Source: JBGSIZ01 sp041742255 (lineage in GTDB: Bacteria; Pseudomonadota; Alphaproteobacteria; Rhodobacterales; Rhodobacteraceae). Taken from it: 23,216 nucleotides of DNA. This document shows, piece after piece, positions 14,372 through 21,638 of this stretch (the stretch's first letter is position 1; every line of letters starts with the position of its first letter). A program made the translations under genes and the position numbers. The DNA lies in NCBI GenBank assembly GCA_041742255.1, contig JBGSIZ010000176.1:1-23216 (forward strand), written 5' to 3'. Below the pieces are notes generated by a model. That model saw only the letters and a list, made by a program, of their open reading frames with translations. It was not told where the DNA came from and did no database searches.

Positions 14372-15529
14372 ATGAGCACCGAAGGCAGCGACACGGGAAT
14401 TTCCGGACGCTCACTTGGGGGCACAACGGTTAACAACACCAAACCGGTTACTCTGTCCGTGGACGCCATGGGTGGCGACAAAGGGCCTGCGGCAATCGTC
14501 GCGGGCCTTGCGCGTTTTCTCAAGGACATGCCGGACGCCCGTGCCATCGTGCATGGACCAGCCGATGAACTGGCGCCGCTCCTCGCCAAACGGCGGATCA
14601 GCGACCGGGTAGATCTGCGGGACGCACCCGACGTCGTGAAAATGTCGGACAAACCATCCAACGTCCTGCGGCACGGCAAAACCACCTCCATGTGGTCCGC
14701 GATCGAGGCCGTGCGCAATGGCGAGGCGGACGTCTGCATTTCCTGCGGCAACACCGGGGCGCTGATGGCGCTGTCGATGCTGCGCCTGCGCAAGGCGGAC
14801 GGCGTCAACCGGCCCGCCATCGCGTGCTTGTGGCCGTCGCGCAATCCGCAAGGGTTCAACATCATGCTGGATGCAGGCGCTGACATCCGCGCCGATCAGG
14901 ACGATCTCTTGACCTATGCGCTGATGGGGGCGTCCTATGCGCGCAACGGTTTGGGGCTGACCCGGCCCCGGATCGGCCTGCTGAATGTCGGCGTCGAAGA
15001 ACACAAAGGCCGGGCAGAACTCAAGGTGGCGCATGACCTGATCGGTCGGGCGGCGGGCCGGGGCGACTTTGACTATGTGGGATTCGTCGAAGGTGGCGAT
15101 CTGCCCTCCGCGCGGGTGGATGTGATCGTGACGGACGGATTTACCGGCAACGTGGCGCTCAAAACCGGTGAAGGCACGGCAAACCTGATTTCGGAACTTC
15201 TGAAACAGGCATTCCAGAAAACGATTCTCTCGAAATTCGCAGCCCTCCTCGCGATGACATCGCTGGGGCGGTTGCGCAAACGGATCGACCCACGGCGGGT
15301 CAACGGCGGGGTGTTCCTCGGCCTCAACAAAACGGTGGTCAAAAGCCACGGATCAGCAGACCCCACTGGGGTCGCGGCGGCCTTGCACCTGGCCTACCGG
15401 CTGGCGGCCTCCGGGTTTTCGGACAAACTCGCGGCACGGGTTGCCTCTGCGGCAAGCCATGCGCAAGATGCAGGTGGGGCAAACGGTCCGGGCACCCCGC
15501 CCGCCGTCGAGGATACAGAACCACAATGA
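14372..15529 (+). CDS. plsX: Phosphate acyltransferase PlsX
   Basis: PlsX turns acyl-ACP into acyl-phosphate, which PlsY uses to acylate glycerol-3-phosphate, the first step of phospholipid synthesis in most bacteria. The 385-residue protein has the hallmark SVDAMGGDKGP near residue 29, SCGNTGALM (about 127-135), LLNVGVEEHKG and DGFTGNVALKTGEG (about 253-266). The N-terminus before SVDAMGG is about 28 residues, longer than in many homologues; no better in-frame start is visible between 14372 and the motif, so I keep this ATG, though its ribosome site (GGGGA) is modest. The stop overlaps fabH as ATGA. It is peripheral to the inner membrane in known cases. Confidence 0.96.
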   Translation: MSTEGSDTGISGRSLGGTTVNNTKPVTLSVDAMGGDKGPAAIVAGLARFLKDMPDARAIVHGPADELAPLLAKRRISDRVDLRDAPDVVKMSDKPSNVLRHGKTTSMWSAIEAVRNGEADVCISCGNTGALMALSMLRLRKADGVNRPAIACLWPSRNPQGFNIMLDAGADIRADQDDLLTYALMGASYARNGLGLTRPRIGLLNVGVEEHKGRAELKVAHDLIGRAAGRGDFDYVGFVEGGDLPSARVDVIVTDGFTGNVALKTGEGTANLISELLKQAFQKTILSKFAALLAMTSLGRLRKRIDPRRVNGGVFLGLNKTVVKSHGSADPTGVAAALHLAYRLAASGFSDKLAARVASAASHAQDAGGANGPGTPPAVEDTEPQ

Positions 15530-16497
15530 CACGTCGCGCCGTTGTCCGCGGGATCGGACACTATCTGCCGGACCGGGTTGTCCCGAACTCCGAGTTCGAA
15601 ACGCTCGTTGACACATCCAGCGACTGGATCGTCAGCAGGTCCGGGATCGAACGGCGGCATTTCGCAGCCGACGGTCAGACCACATCGGACCTCGCCACAC
15701 GGGCGGCGCAGGCGGCGCTGGCAAATGCCGGCATGACAGGGGCGGACGTCGACGCCATCATTCTGGCGACGTCAACCGCTGACCTCACCTTTCCGTCCGC
15801 AGCCACCATGGTGCAACACAACCTTGGCAACACCACCGGCTATGCCTTTGATGTGCAAGCAGTTTGTGCGGGCTTCATCTATGCGCTGGCAAACGCGAAT
15901 GCGCTCATCGTCTCGGGTCAGGCCAATCGCGTGCTGGTGATCGGGGCGGAAACCTTCAGCCGGATCATCGACATGACAGACCGGGGCACCTGCGTTCTGT
16001 TCGGGGACGGCGCCGGGGCCATCGTGCTTGAGGGGCAGAATGCAACGGGCACCTCTGCGGATCGGGGGATCCTGTCCACCGACCTCAATTCAGACGGGCG
16101 CTACCGGGATCTTTTGTATGTGGACGGGGGCGTGTCCACCGGAACCAGCGGCTATCTGCGGATGGAGGGGCGCGAGGTGTTCCGTCACGCTGTCGAAAAA
16201 CTGGCGCAAACCGCCGAAACAGCGTTGCACAAGGCCGGTCTGACCCATGCGGACATCGACTGGGTCGTGCCGCATCAGGCCAATATCCGCATCATTCAGG
16301 CCACCGCCAAGAAACTTGGGATGGACATGGACAAGGTCATCGTCACGGTTCAGGACCACGGCAACACCTCTGCGGCCTCCATTCCGCTCGCGTTGTCTGT
16401 GGGCGTGCAGAACGGCCAGATCAAACCGGGCGACCTTCTGGTGACCGAGGCCATCGGCGGCGGTCTGGCATGGGGGGCAGTGGTGTTGCGCTGGTAG
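15526..16497 (+). CDS. fabH: 3-oxoacyl-ACP synthase III
   Basis: FabH starts fatty acid synthesis by condensing acetyl-CoA with malonyl-ACP. The 323-residue protein has the catalytic triad C114 (VQAVCAGF), H250 (VPHQAN) and N280 (GNTSAAS), plus the N-terminal SSDWIVSRSGIERR (31-44) and the C-terminal GGGLAWGA glycine motif. Length and motif spacing match E. coli FabH. The ATG overlaps the plsX stop, so translation is probably coupled, tying the first step of chain building to the first step of phospholipid assembly. Confidence 0.97.
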   Translation: MTRRAVVRGIGHYLPDRVVPNSEFETLVDTSSDWIVSRSGIERRHFAADGQTTSDLATRAAQAALANAGMTGADVDAIILATSTADLTFPSAATMVQHNLGNTTGYAFDVQAVCAGFIYALANANALIVSGQANRVLVIGAETFSRIIDMTDRGTCVLFGDGAGAIVLEGQNATGTSADRGILSTDLNSDGRYRDLLYVDGGVSTGTSGYLRMEGREVFRHAVEKLAQTAETALHKAGLTHADIDWVVPHQANIRIIQATAKKLGMDMDKVIVTVQDHGNTSAASIPLALSVGVQNGQIKPGDLLVTEAIGGGLAWGAVVLRW

Positions 16498-16537
16498 GCA
16501 AAACACCGTCTGAACCACGCAGCCCAAGCCCTTGTTA

Positions 16538-16566
16538 TTGACTCTTAAATTGGCATGGGCGTAACG
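16538..16566 (+). promoter_or_regulatory. Candidate promoter for ihfA
   Basis: TTGACT (16538-16543) is followed after 17 bases by GTAACG (16561-16566), in the 93-base gap between fabH and ihfA. The -35 is good and the -10 weak. A local AT-rich patch (TTATTGACTCTTAAAT) stands out from its GC-rich surroundings. Confidence 0.4.
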
Positions 16567-16590
16567 TCCCTGAAAACGAGGGGAGTGAAG

Positions 16591-16893
16591 ATGTCGGACA
16601 AGACCCTAACGCGGATGGATCTGGCAGAAGCCGTGCACAACGAAGTGGGCCTGTCCCGCAACGAAAGCGCGGATCTGGTCGAGAGCGTTCTATCCCATGT
16701 GTCGGACGCGCTGGTGCGCGGCGAAACAGTCAAGATCAGTTCGTTCGGGACGTTTTCCATCCGGGAAAAATCCGCGCGCGTCGGGCGGAACCCGAAAACC
16801 GGCGAGGAGGTTCCCATTCACCCCCGCCGCGTCCTGACCTTCCGGCCCAGCCATCTGATGAAAGACCGCGTGGCCGACGGTAACAAGCGGTAA
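16591..16893 (+). CDS. ihfA: Integration host factor alpha subunit
   Basis: IHF-alpha pairs with IHF-beta to bend DNA sharply at specific sites, acting in transcription, replication and recombination. The 100-residue protein has the HU/IHF fold: helical N-terminus TLTRMDLAEAVHNEVGLSRNES, KISSFGTFSIREKSARVGRNPKTGE and the DNA-intercalating proline P68 in GRNPKTGE. VPIHPRRVLTFRPS is the C-terminal strand. Sequence features favour the alpha subunit over HU or IHF-beta, and the place after fabH and before a MerR gene is the usual one in alphaproteobacteria. I chose ATG 16591, which has GGGAG close by; an upstream in-frame ATG at 16555 would overlap the candidate promoter. Confidence 0.95.
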   Translation: MSDKTLTRMDLAEAVHNEVGLSRNESADLVESVLSHVSDALVRGETVKISSFGTFSIREKSARVGRNPKTGEEVPIHPRRVLTFRPSHLMKDRVADGNKR

Positions 16894-16905
16894 GGGGCAT
16901 CAGGG

Positions 16906-17511
16906 GTGGGAAAATCCCGCGACGCCTTTCGCACCATTTCCGAAGTGTCCGACTGGCTGGACACACCCGCGCACGTCCTGCGGTTCTGGGAAAGCAAATT
17001 CACACAGGTCAAACCGGTGAAACGGGCGGGCGGGCGGCGCTATTACCGGCCCGACGACATGGAATTGCTGGGGGGCATAAAAACCCTCCTGCATGACCAA
17101 GGCATGACTATCAAAGGCGTGCAGCGGTTGCTGCGGGACAGTGGTGCCAAACATGTGGCAGGCTTGGGGCCGCGCGTGGACGATGACGACGACACGTTCG
17201 ACATTGTCCTCACCGACACCCCGGCGGACGTTGAAATCAGGGGCGCGGCACAGGACATCGCCTTGCCTCCGGCGCAGGCCGCAGCGGCGGAACCGCCCTC
17301 GCCGGACCCAATGCCCGCAATCCGTCCAACCGCACACCGCTCGTCCACCGACATTCCGGCCGACCCGCAAGACGACGACCTCAACCCGCCCAGTCGGTTT
17401 TTCGCTGCCTTCCAACGGGCGGACTCCACAACGCTCCGCCGCAGGGCCGCGCAAATCGCGCCGCTCGTGGCGCGGCTGGAAACGGTGCGCGCGTCCTTGG
17501 CGCGGGACTGA
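16906..17511 (+). CDS. MerR-type transcriptional regulator downstream of ihfA
   Basis: This 201-residue protein starts with a MerR winged helix-turn-helix: FRTISEVSDWLDTPAHVLRFWESKF, then GGRRYYRPDDMELLGGIKTLLHDQGMTIKGVQRLL. The spacing RFWE...RRYYR is that of the MerR_1 family. After residue 80 come an acidic run (DDDDD), a long Pro/Ala-rich linker of low complexity and a helical C-terminus with RRRAAQIAPLVARLE. There is no cysteine set for metal sensing, so the effector is unknown. It starts with GTG, 12 bases after ihfA, with AAGGGG as ribosome site; co-expression with ihfA is likely. Proteins of this type follow ihfA in many alphaproteobacteria but have no settled function. Confidence 0.87.
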   Translation: MGKSRDAFRTISEVSDWLDTPAHVLRFWESKFTQVKPVKRAGGRRYYRPDDMELLGGIKTLLHDQGMTIKGVQRLLRDSGAKHVAGLGPRVDDDDDTFDIVLTDTPADVEIRGAAQDIALPPAQAAAAEPPSPDPMPAIRPTAHRSSTDIPADPQDDDLNPPSRFFAAFQRADSTTLRRRAAQIAPLVARLETVRASLARD

Positions 17512-17543
17512 TCCGTTTGTGCGGCACGGCCTGCTTTTCCAGC

Positions 17544-17571
17544 TTGCCCTCCCCCGCAAAACAGCTATGAA
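17544..17571 (+). promoter_or_regulatory. Candidate promoter for tRNA-Pro
   Basis: TTGCCC (17544-17549) and TATGAA (17566-17571) are 16 bases apart, and the mature tRNA 5' end is 10 bases after the -10, a spacing common for tRNA genes. Confidence 0.48.
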
Positions 17572-17581
17572 CACCGCCAGT

Positions 17582-17658
17582 CGGGCTATAGCGCAGCCTG
17601 GTAGCGCGTCCGTCTGGGGGACGGAAGGTCGCAGGTTCGAGTCCTGCTAGCCCGACCA
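17582..17658 (+). tRNA. tRNA-Pro (anticodon GGG)
   Basis: A 77-base cloverleaf is visible. The acceptor stem is CGGGCTA/TAGCCCG, seven perfect pairs. The D arm is GCGC/GCGC. The anticodon arm is TCCGT/ACGGA around CTGGGGG, with GGG as anticodon, reading CCC and CCU. The T arm GCAGG/CCTGC encloses TTCGAGT. Discriminator A and an encoded CCA (17656-17658) follow. No integrase or repeated 3' end is near, so it is not serving as an attachment site here. Confidence 0.97.
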
Positions 17659-17665
17659 ACAAAAT

Positions 17666-17699
17666 CGCCCGCCCCGGATTGCCCGCGGCGGGCGTTTTT
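17666..17699 (+). terminator. Rho-independent terminator after tRNA-Pro
   Basis: CGCCCGCC (17666-17673) pairs with GGCGGGCG (17687-17694), an 8-bp stem with a 13-base loop, followed by TTTTT (17695-17699). It lies 8 bases after the tRNA CCA and 36 before dcd, so it would separate their transcripts. Confidence 0.88.
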
Positions 17700-17734
17700 G
17701 CAACCATGAACCAGAACAGCGGGATCAGTCGGGC

Positions 17735-18817
17735 ATGACAGCACAAGGCGTTCTGGCGGATCATCAGATCCGGGACCTCATCACCGACGGGGCCATCACG
17801 GCCAGCGCGCCGTTCATGCCCGGACAGGTGCAACCGGCGTCACTCGATCTGCGGCTCGGGGATACGGCCTACCGGGTGCGGGCATCGTTTCTGGCGGGGC
17901 CACGGCGCAAACTGGCGGACCGCCTGCGCGATTTCACCATGCACCAGATCGACCTGCGGGCGGGGGCGGTTCTGGAAAAGGGCTGCGTCTATGTCGTCCC
18001 CCTGTTGGAACGTCTCACGCTTCCGCCGGGCATGTCGGGGGCGACGTCGGCGAAATCCTCCATCGGGCGGTTGGACCTGCTGACGCGGATCATCACCGAC
18101 CATGGAACAGAATTTGACCGGGTGCCCGCAGGCTATGAAGGGCCGCTTTATGTGGAAATCTGCCCCCGGTCGTTTTCGGTGGTGGCGCAAACCGGGCAAA
18201 TGCTCAACCAGATCATCTTTCGGGTCGGGCACACGGTGCTGAACGACACCGAACTGCACGCGCTCCACGCCCTCAGCCCGATTGTGGGGGGGGACGCGGT
18301 CATCTCGGATGGGCTGGGGTTTTCGGTGGACCTGTTGCCCGCCGCTGGCGACCTTGTGGGATATCGGGCCAAACCGCACACCGGGGTGATCGACCTTGCC
18401 CGGCTTGGGCACTACGCGCCCCACGACTACTGGGAAGAGGTGCGCACGCGCGACGGCTACATCATCCTCGACCCCGGCGCGTTCTATATCCTCGTAAGCC
18501 GCGAAGCGATCGCGATCCCCCCGCAATGCGCTGCCGAAATGGCCCCCTATCTGGCCATGGTCGGGGAATTCCGGGTGCATTACGCGGGCTTTTTCGACCC
18601 GGGCTTTGGCTGGGACGGGGCCGGGGGCGCCGGCAGCCGGGGCGTGCTCGAGGTCCGCTGCCACGAAGCCCCCTTTGTCCTTGAACACGGGCAAATCGTC
18701 GGGCGGCTTGTCTATGAACGCATGAGCAGCTTGCCGCAGACGCTCTATGGGCGGGATATCGCGTCAAATTATCAGGGTCAGGGGCTCAAGCTGTCCAAAC
18801 ACTTCCGCACGACCTGA
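17735..18817 (+). CDS. dcd: 2'-deoxycytidine 5'-triphosphate deaminase, two-domain type
   Basis: The enzyme deaminates dCTP to dUTP, feeding dTMP synthesis. At 360 residues it is nearly twice the E. coli Dcd length and made of two dUTPase-like halves, as in the long alphaproteobacterial family. The N-terminal half has QVQPASLDLRLGD (31-43), LPPGMSGATSAKSSIGRLDL (96-115) with S108, S109 and R112, and the presumed general base E141 in YVEIC. The C-terminal half (about 235-360) has GFFDPGFGW and ends YGRDIASNYQGQGLKLSKHF, the C-terminal signature of dCTP deaminases, but lacks an SSxxR motif. The active site probably combines elements of both halves. The start ATG 17735 is 36 bases after the tRNA terminator. 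Confidence 0.9.
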   Translation: MTAQGVLADHQIRDLITDGAITASAPFMPGQVQPASLDLRLGDTAYRVRASFLAGPRRKLADRLRDFTMHQIDLRAGAVLEKGCVYVVPLLERLTLPPGMSGATSAKSSIGRLDLLTRIITDHGTEFDRVPAGYEGPLYVEICPRSFSVVAQTGQMLNQIIFRVGHTVLNDTELHALHALSPIVGGDAVISDGLGFSVDLLPAAGDLVGYRAKPHTGVIDLARLGHYAPHDYWEEVRTRDGYIILDPGAFYILVSREAIAIPPQCAAEMAPYLAMVGEFRVHYAGFFDPGFGWDGAGGAGSRGVLEVRCHEAPFVLEHGQIVGRLVYERMSSLPQTLYGRDIASNYQGQGLKLSKHFRTT

Positions 18818-18928
18818 TTATTTTCAACATGCCCCGCCACGGGGTTGATTGCGCGCTCTCCATCGCTCAAGTGACTGTGATGGGGCGCAGTCTCCGGACA
18901 CCACTCTATCGAACAACTCAGGGGCACC

Positions 18929-19864
18929 ATGGACCTTCTTCTCATTCTGATCGGCTTCGCGGCACTGGTCGGCGGAGGCGAGGCGCTCGTGCGCGGCGCG
19001 GTGTCGGTGGCAACCCGGCTTAATGTCTCGCCGATGGTGATCGGGCTCACGCTTGTGGGCTTTGGCACCTCGATGCCGGAACTCGTGACCAGCCTTCAGG
19101 CCGCCGCTGCGGGGGCACCCGGTATCGCGGTGGGCAACGTGGTGGGGTCCAACATCGCCAACATTCTGCTGATCCTCGGCATTGCGGCAGTCATCGCGCC
19201 TGTGTTGGTGGAACAGAAAACATTCCGGCGCGACGGGGCGATCCTTCTGGGGGCCACGGCCCTGTGTATCGGGCTTGCGCTCACGGGCACCTTCGGGCGG
19301 CTCGAAGGGGTGATCTTTCTGGCGGGGCTTGGCGGGTTCCTCTGGCTGGCGTTCCGGCAGGACGCCGGCGAAACCGACACCTACACGCACGAGGCAGACA
19401 GCCTGCCGCCACCGCTTGGCAATATCTGGCTGGCGCTCGGGTTGTTCGTGGGCGGTCTGGCCGTGACGATTTTCGGGGCCCGCCTGCTGGTCAGCGGGGC
19501 GATCAACATCGCGCGGGACTGGGGGGTCAGCGAATCGGTGATCGGCCTCACAATTGTGGCCATCGGCACCTCGCTGCCGGAACTCGTGACCTCGGTCGTG
19601 GCGGCCCGCAAGGGTCAGGCGGATGTGGCGCTGGGCAACGTGATCGGCTCCAACATCTTCAACATCCTGGGTATTCTGGGGATCACGGCGCTCCTCAAAC
19701 CCATTCCCGTGCCACAAGACATCGCCGGATTTGACATCTGGGTGATGGGGGCTGCGACGGTGCTGATGGTCTGGGTCTGTCGGTCCGGGTGGAAGGTCAC
19801 ACGGCGCGAAGGCACCCTGATGCTGGGCCTTTACGCGGCATACCTCGTGGCGCTCGCGGTCTAG
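18929..19864 (+). CDS. Calcium/sodium:cation antiporter (CaCA family, YrbG-like)
   Basis: CaCA exchangers move Ca2+ or related cations across the inner membrane against Na+ or H+. The 311-residue protein is very hydrophobic, with about ten likely membrane segments in two inverted halves. Each half has the alpha-repeat signature: GTSMPELVTS (46-55) with GNVVGSN (69-75), and IGTSLPELVTS (212-222) with GNVIGSNIFN (236-245). The glutamates E51 and E218 are the expected ion ligands. The central loop (about 145-165) is short and acidic, without a large regulatory domain. The ATG at 18929 has GGGG nearby. The ion specificity cannot be read. The gap to dcd (111 bases) holds only a small CCCCG-CCA-CGGGG hairpin. 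Confidence 0.92.
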   Translation: MDLLLILIGFAALVGGGEALVRGAVSVATRLNVSPMVIGLTLVGFGTSMPELVTSLQAAAAGAPGIAVGNVVGSNIANILLILGIAAVIAPVLVEQKTFRRDGAILLGATALCIGLALTGTFGRLEGVIFLAGLGGFLWLAFRQDAGETDTYTHEADSLPPPLGNIWLALGLFVGGLAVTIFGARLLVSGAINIARDWGVSESVIGLTIVAIGTSLPELVTSVVAARKGQADVALGNVIGSNIFNILGILGITALLKPIPVPQDIAGFDIWVMGAATVLMVWVCRSGWKVTRREGTLMLGLYAAYLVALAV

Positions 19865-19873
19865 ACGGACGGT

Positions 19874-20086
19874 TCAGAACCGGCCGATCCGGCGACCAAC
19901 ACGCAACGCCTGCTGCGCACGCTTGGCATTCTCGCGTCCAGCCTTGGCATTGGCGCGCTCTTCGGGGGTCATGTCCTTGTGGGACCGCCCCCCGGTTCCC
20001 CCCCCGGCGATGCGGTTGATACCTTCGTTGATGCCACGGCGCAAAAACATCCGGAAAATCATGTTGATGATCTGATTGGCATTCAT
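19874..20086 (-). CDS. Small basic protein of unknown function
   Basis: This encodes 70 residues, starting MNANQIINMIFRMFLRRGIN and rich in Arg/Lys, with a GGGTGGRSH turn near residue 30 and a C-terminal basic helix (ENAKRAQQALRVGRRIGRF). The first 20 residues could form an amphipathic or membrane-associated helix; the rest may contact nucleic acid or membrane lipids, both inference. AGGAG lies six to eight bases before the ATG at 20086, a strong ribosome site which supports translation and this start. It is downstream of scpB on the same strand (87-base gap) and convergent with the antiporter gene, 9 bases away. I do not recognise a named family. Similar short proteins may exist in related Rhodobacteraceae. 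Confidence 0.75.
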   Translation of the reverse strand: MNANQIINMIFRMFLRRGINEGINRIAGGGTGGRSHKDMTPEERANAKAGRENAKRAQQALRVGRRIGRF

Positions 20087-20173
20087 CGTTTGCTCCTCTT
20101 TGGGTGCATATAGGATCGCGTTTCGGTCATACCACACCTCACCCCAAAAATGGGGCGGCAGAATGGCGCGGGA

Positions 20174-20851
20174 TCATTCGCCCTCGAACATATCGCCCTG
20201 ATCGGTGTCGTCGTCCTCATCGGGGTCTTCGCCGCCAAGGGACCCCATGCCGGGCGGCGGTCGGTTGTCCAGCAATCCGGCAGCGCGCAATTCCTTCAGA
20301 CCCGGCAAATCGCGGGCACTTTCCAATCCGAAATGGTCCAGAAACCCTTGGGTGACAACAAACGTGACCGGGCGGCCCGGGGTCATCTTGCGGCGGCCAA
20401 ACCGGATCCATTCCATCTCCAACAACTGATCCACCGTGCCCCGGCTCACGCTGACGCCACGGATTTCCTCGATCTCGGCGCGGGTGACGGGCTGGTGGTA
20501 GGCAATGATGGCCAATGTTTCGATGGCGGCACGGGACAGCTTTCGAACTTCGATGGTTTCCTTTTGCATCAGGAAGCCCAGGTCGGAGGCAGTGCGGATC
20601 GCCCATGCGTCGCCCACGCGGACCACTCCAACCCCCCTGCCCTCATAGCGTTTGCGCAAATAGGCCAAGGCCTCGGCGGGGTCGCATCCATGCGGCATCC
20701 GGGCGGCAAGGTCGGCTACCGAAACAGGCTCTGCCGTGGCAAACAGAATCGCCTCGACCATGCGTTCCTGTTCGCCCATCGGCGGGGCCTCAAACAGGCT
20801 GTCGCGCACGGGTTTTTCCGGGCCACGTTCATCTGGAACGGTTTGGGTCAT
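20174..20851 (-). CDS. scpB: Segregation and condensation protein B
   Basis: ScpB is the winged-helix partner of ScpA in the SMC condensin complex that organises and separates chromosomes. The 225-residue protein has MVEAILFATAEPVSVADLA (about 31-49) opening the first winged helix and the family's most conserved block, LSRAAIETLAIIAYHQPVTRAEIEEIRGVS, followed by WIRFGRRKMTPGRPV.FVVT and LKELRAAGLLD. The tail is acidic (DPDEDDDTDQGD). I chose the ATG at 20851, four bases after the scpA stop; the frame is open to 20887 but that part overlaps scpA. It is the fourth gene of SPOR-nagZ-scpA-scpB. Confidence 0.94.
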   Translation of the reverse strand: MTQTVPDERGPEKPVRDSLFEAPPMGEQERMVEAILFATAEPVSVADLAARMPHGCDPAEALAYLRKRYEGRGVGVVRVGDAWAIRTASDLGFLMQKETIEVRKLSRAAIETLAIIAYHQPVTRAEIEEIRGVSVSRGTVDQLLEMEWIRFGRRKMTPGRPVTFVVTQGFLDHFGLESARDLPGLKELRAAGLLDNRPPPGMGSLGGEDPDEDDDTDQGDMFEGE

Positions 20852-20855
20852 GGGG

Positions 20856-21638
20856 TCATGTCTTCTTGCGGATCTGAATGGGGGCAAAGGCGTCCGATTG
20901 GCGGATCTGGATATGGCCCTCTTTGGTCAACTCCAGCGAGGCGGCGAATGTGGCCGCCGTGGACGACCTGCGGCGCATCGGATCGGTATTCCATCCGTCC
21001 GGGACATAGCTTGCAATGTCCGTCCAATCGCCAGCATACCCGATTAAGGGGCGCATGCGGTCCAACGCCTCTTCCATGGTCATCACCGATACCCGGTCCA
21101 TGACAAAGGGGCGGAATTCGTCGCGCGTACGGATCCGGGCATAGCCCTGCATCAGGTCCAGCAACGTGGCGGTATAGGTGACGCGGCGCACGCGGGCGAC
21201 GTCCTCGGTGATGCCACGGGCGTGAAAATCCCGGCCCAACTGGTCGCGGGCCATCAATGTGGCGGCGACCTCTCGCATGGCCTGCAACCGCTCCAACTGA
21301 AACGCAAGGTGGGCGGCAAGGTCTTCGCCACTCGGCCCTTCGGCCATGGGATCGGGGGGCAGCAACAATCGGGATTTCAGAAACGCCAGCCACGCGGCCA
21401 TCACCAGATAATCGGCGGCCAGCTCCAGACGCAGCGACTTGGCCTGCTCGACAAAGGCCAGATATTGCCGGGCGAGCGCAAGAATGGACACCTGACGCAG
21501 ATCGACCTTCTGGGTGCGGCTCAGGCTCAGCAACAGATCAAGGGGACCCTCGAAGGCGCCCACGTCCACAATCAACGCCTCGGCGGCCATGCGGTCGGTG
21601 ACGCTGATGCGGTCCTCCTCGAACGGCTGCACGGTCAC
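20856..21638 (-). CDS. scpA: Segregation and condensation protein A
   Basis: ScpA is the kleisin that bridges the SMC heads and binds ScpB. The 260-residue protein shows FEGPLDLLLSLSRTQKVDLRQVSI (about 29-52), the diagnostic N-terminal SMC-binding region, then YLVMAAWLAFLKSRLLLP (about 77-94), a variable middle and a C-terminal winged-helix part. It begins with GTG at 21638, whose GTGA overlaps the nagZ stop, so translational coupling is likely. An smc gene is not in the window. Confidence 0.94.
   Translation of the reverse strand: MTVQPFEEDRISVTDRMAAEALIVDVGAFEGPLDLLLSLSRTQKVDLRQVSILALARQYLAFVEQAKSLRLELAADYLVMAAWLAFLKSRLLLPPDPMAEGPSGEDLAAHLAFQLERLQAMREVAATLMARDQLGRDFHARGITEDVARVRRVTYTATLLDLMQGYARIRTRDEFRPFVMDRVSVMTMEEALDRMRPLIGYAGDWTDIASYVPDGWNTDPMRRRSSTAATFAASLELTKEGHIQIRQSDAFAPIQIRKKT

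Noticed and set aside
17582..17734. tRNA-Pro as an integration site for a mobile element
   Set aside because: No integrase, no repeat of the tRNA 3' end and no change in gene type appear downstream.
18832..18850. CCCCG-CCA-CGGGG hairpin followed by TTGATT as a terminator for dcd
   Set aside because: The stem is only 5 bp and the tail is not a T-run; too weak to call.
20142..20155. CCCC-AAAAAT-GGGG stem after scpB as a terminator
   Set aside because: The T/A run is in the loop and not after the stem, so it does not have terminator architecture on either strand.
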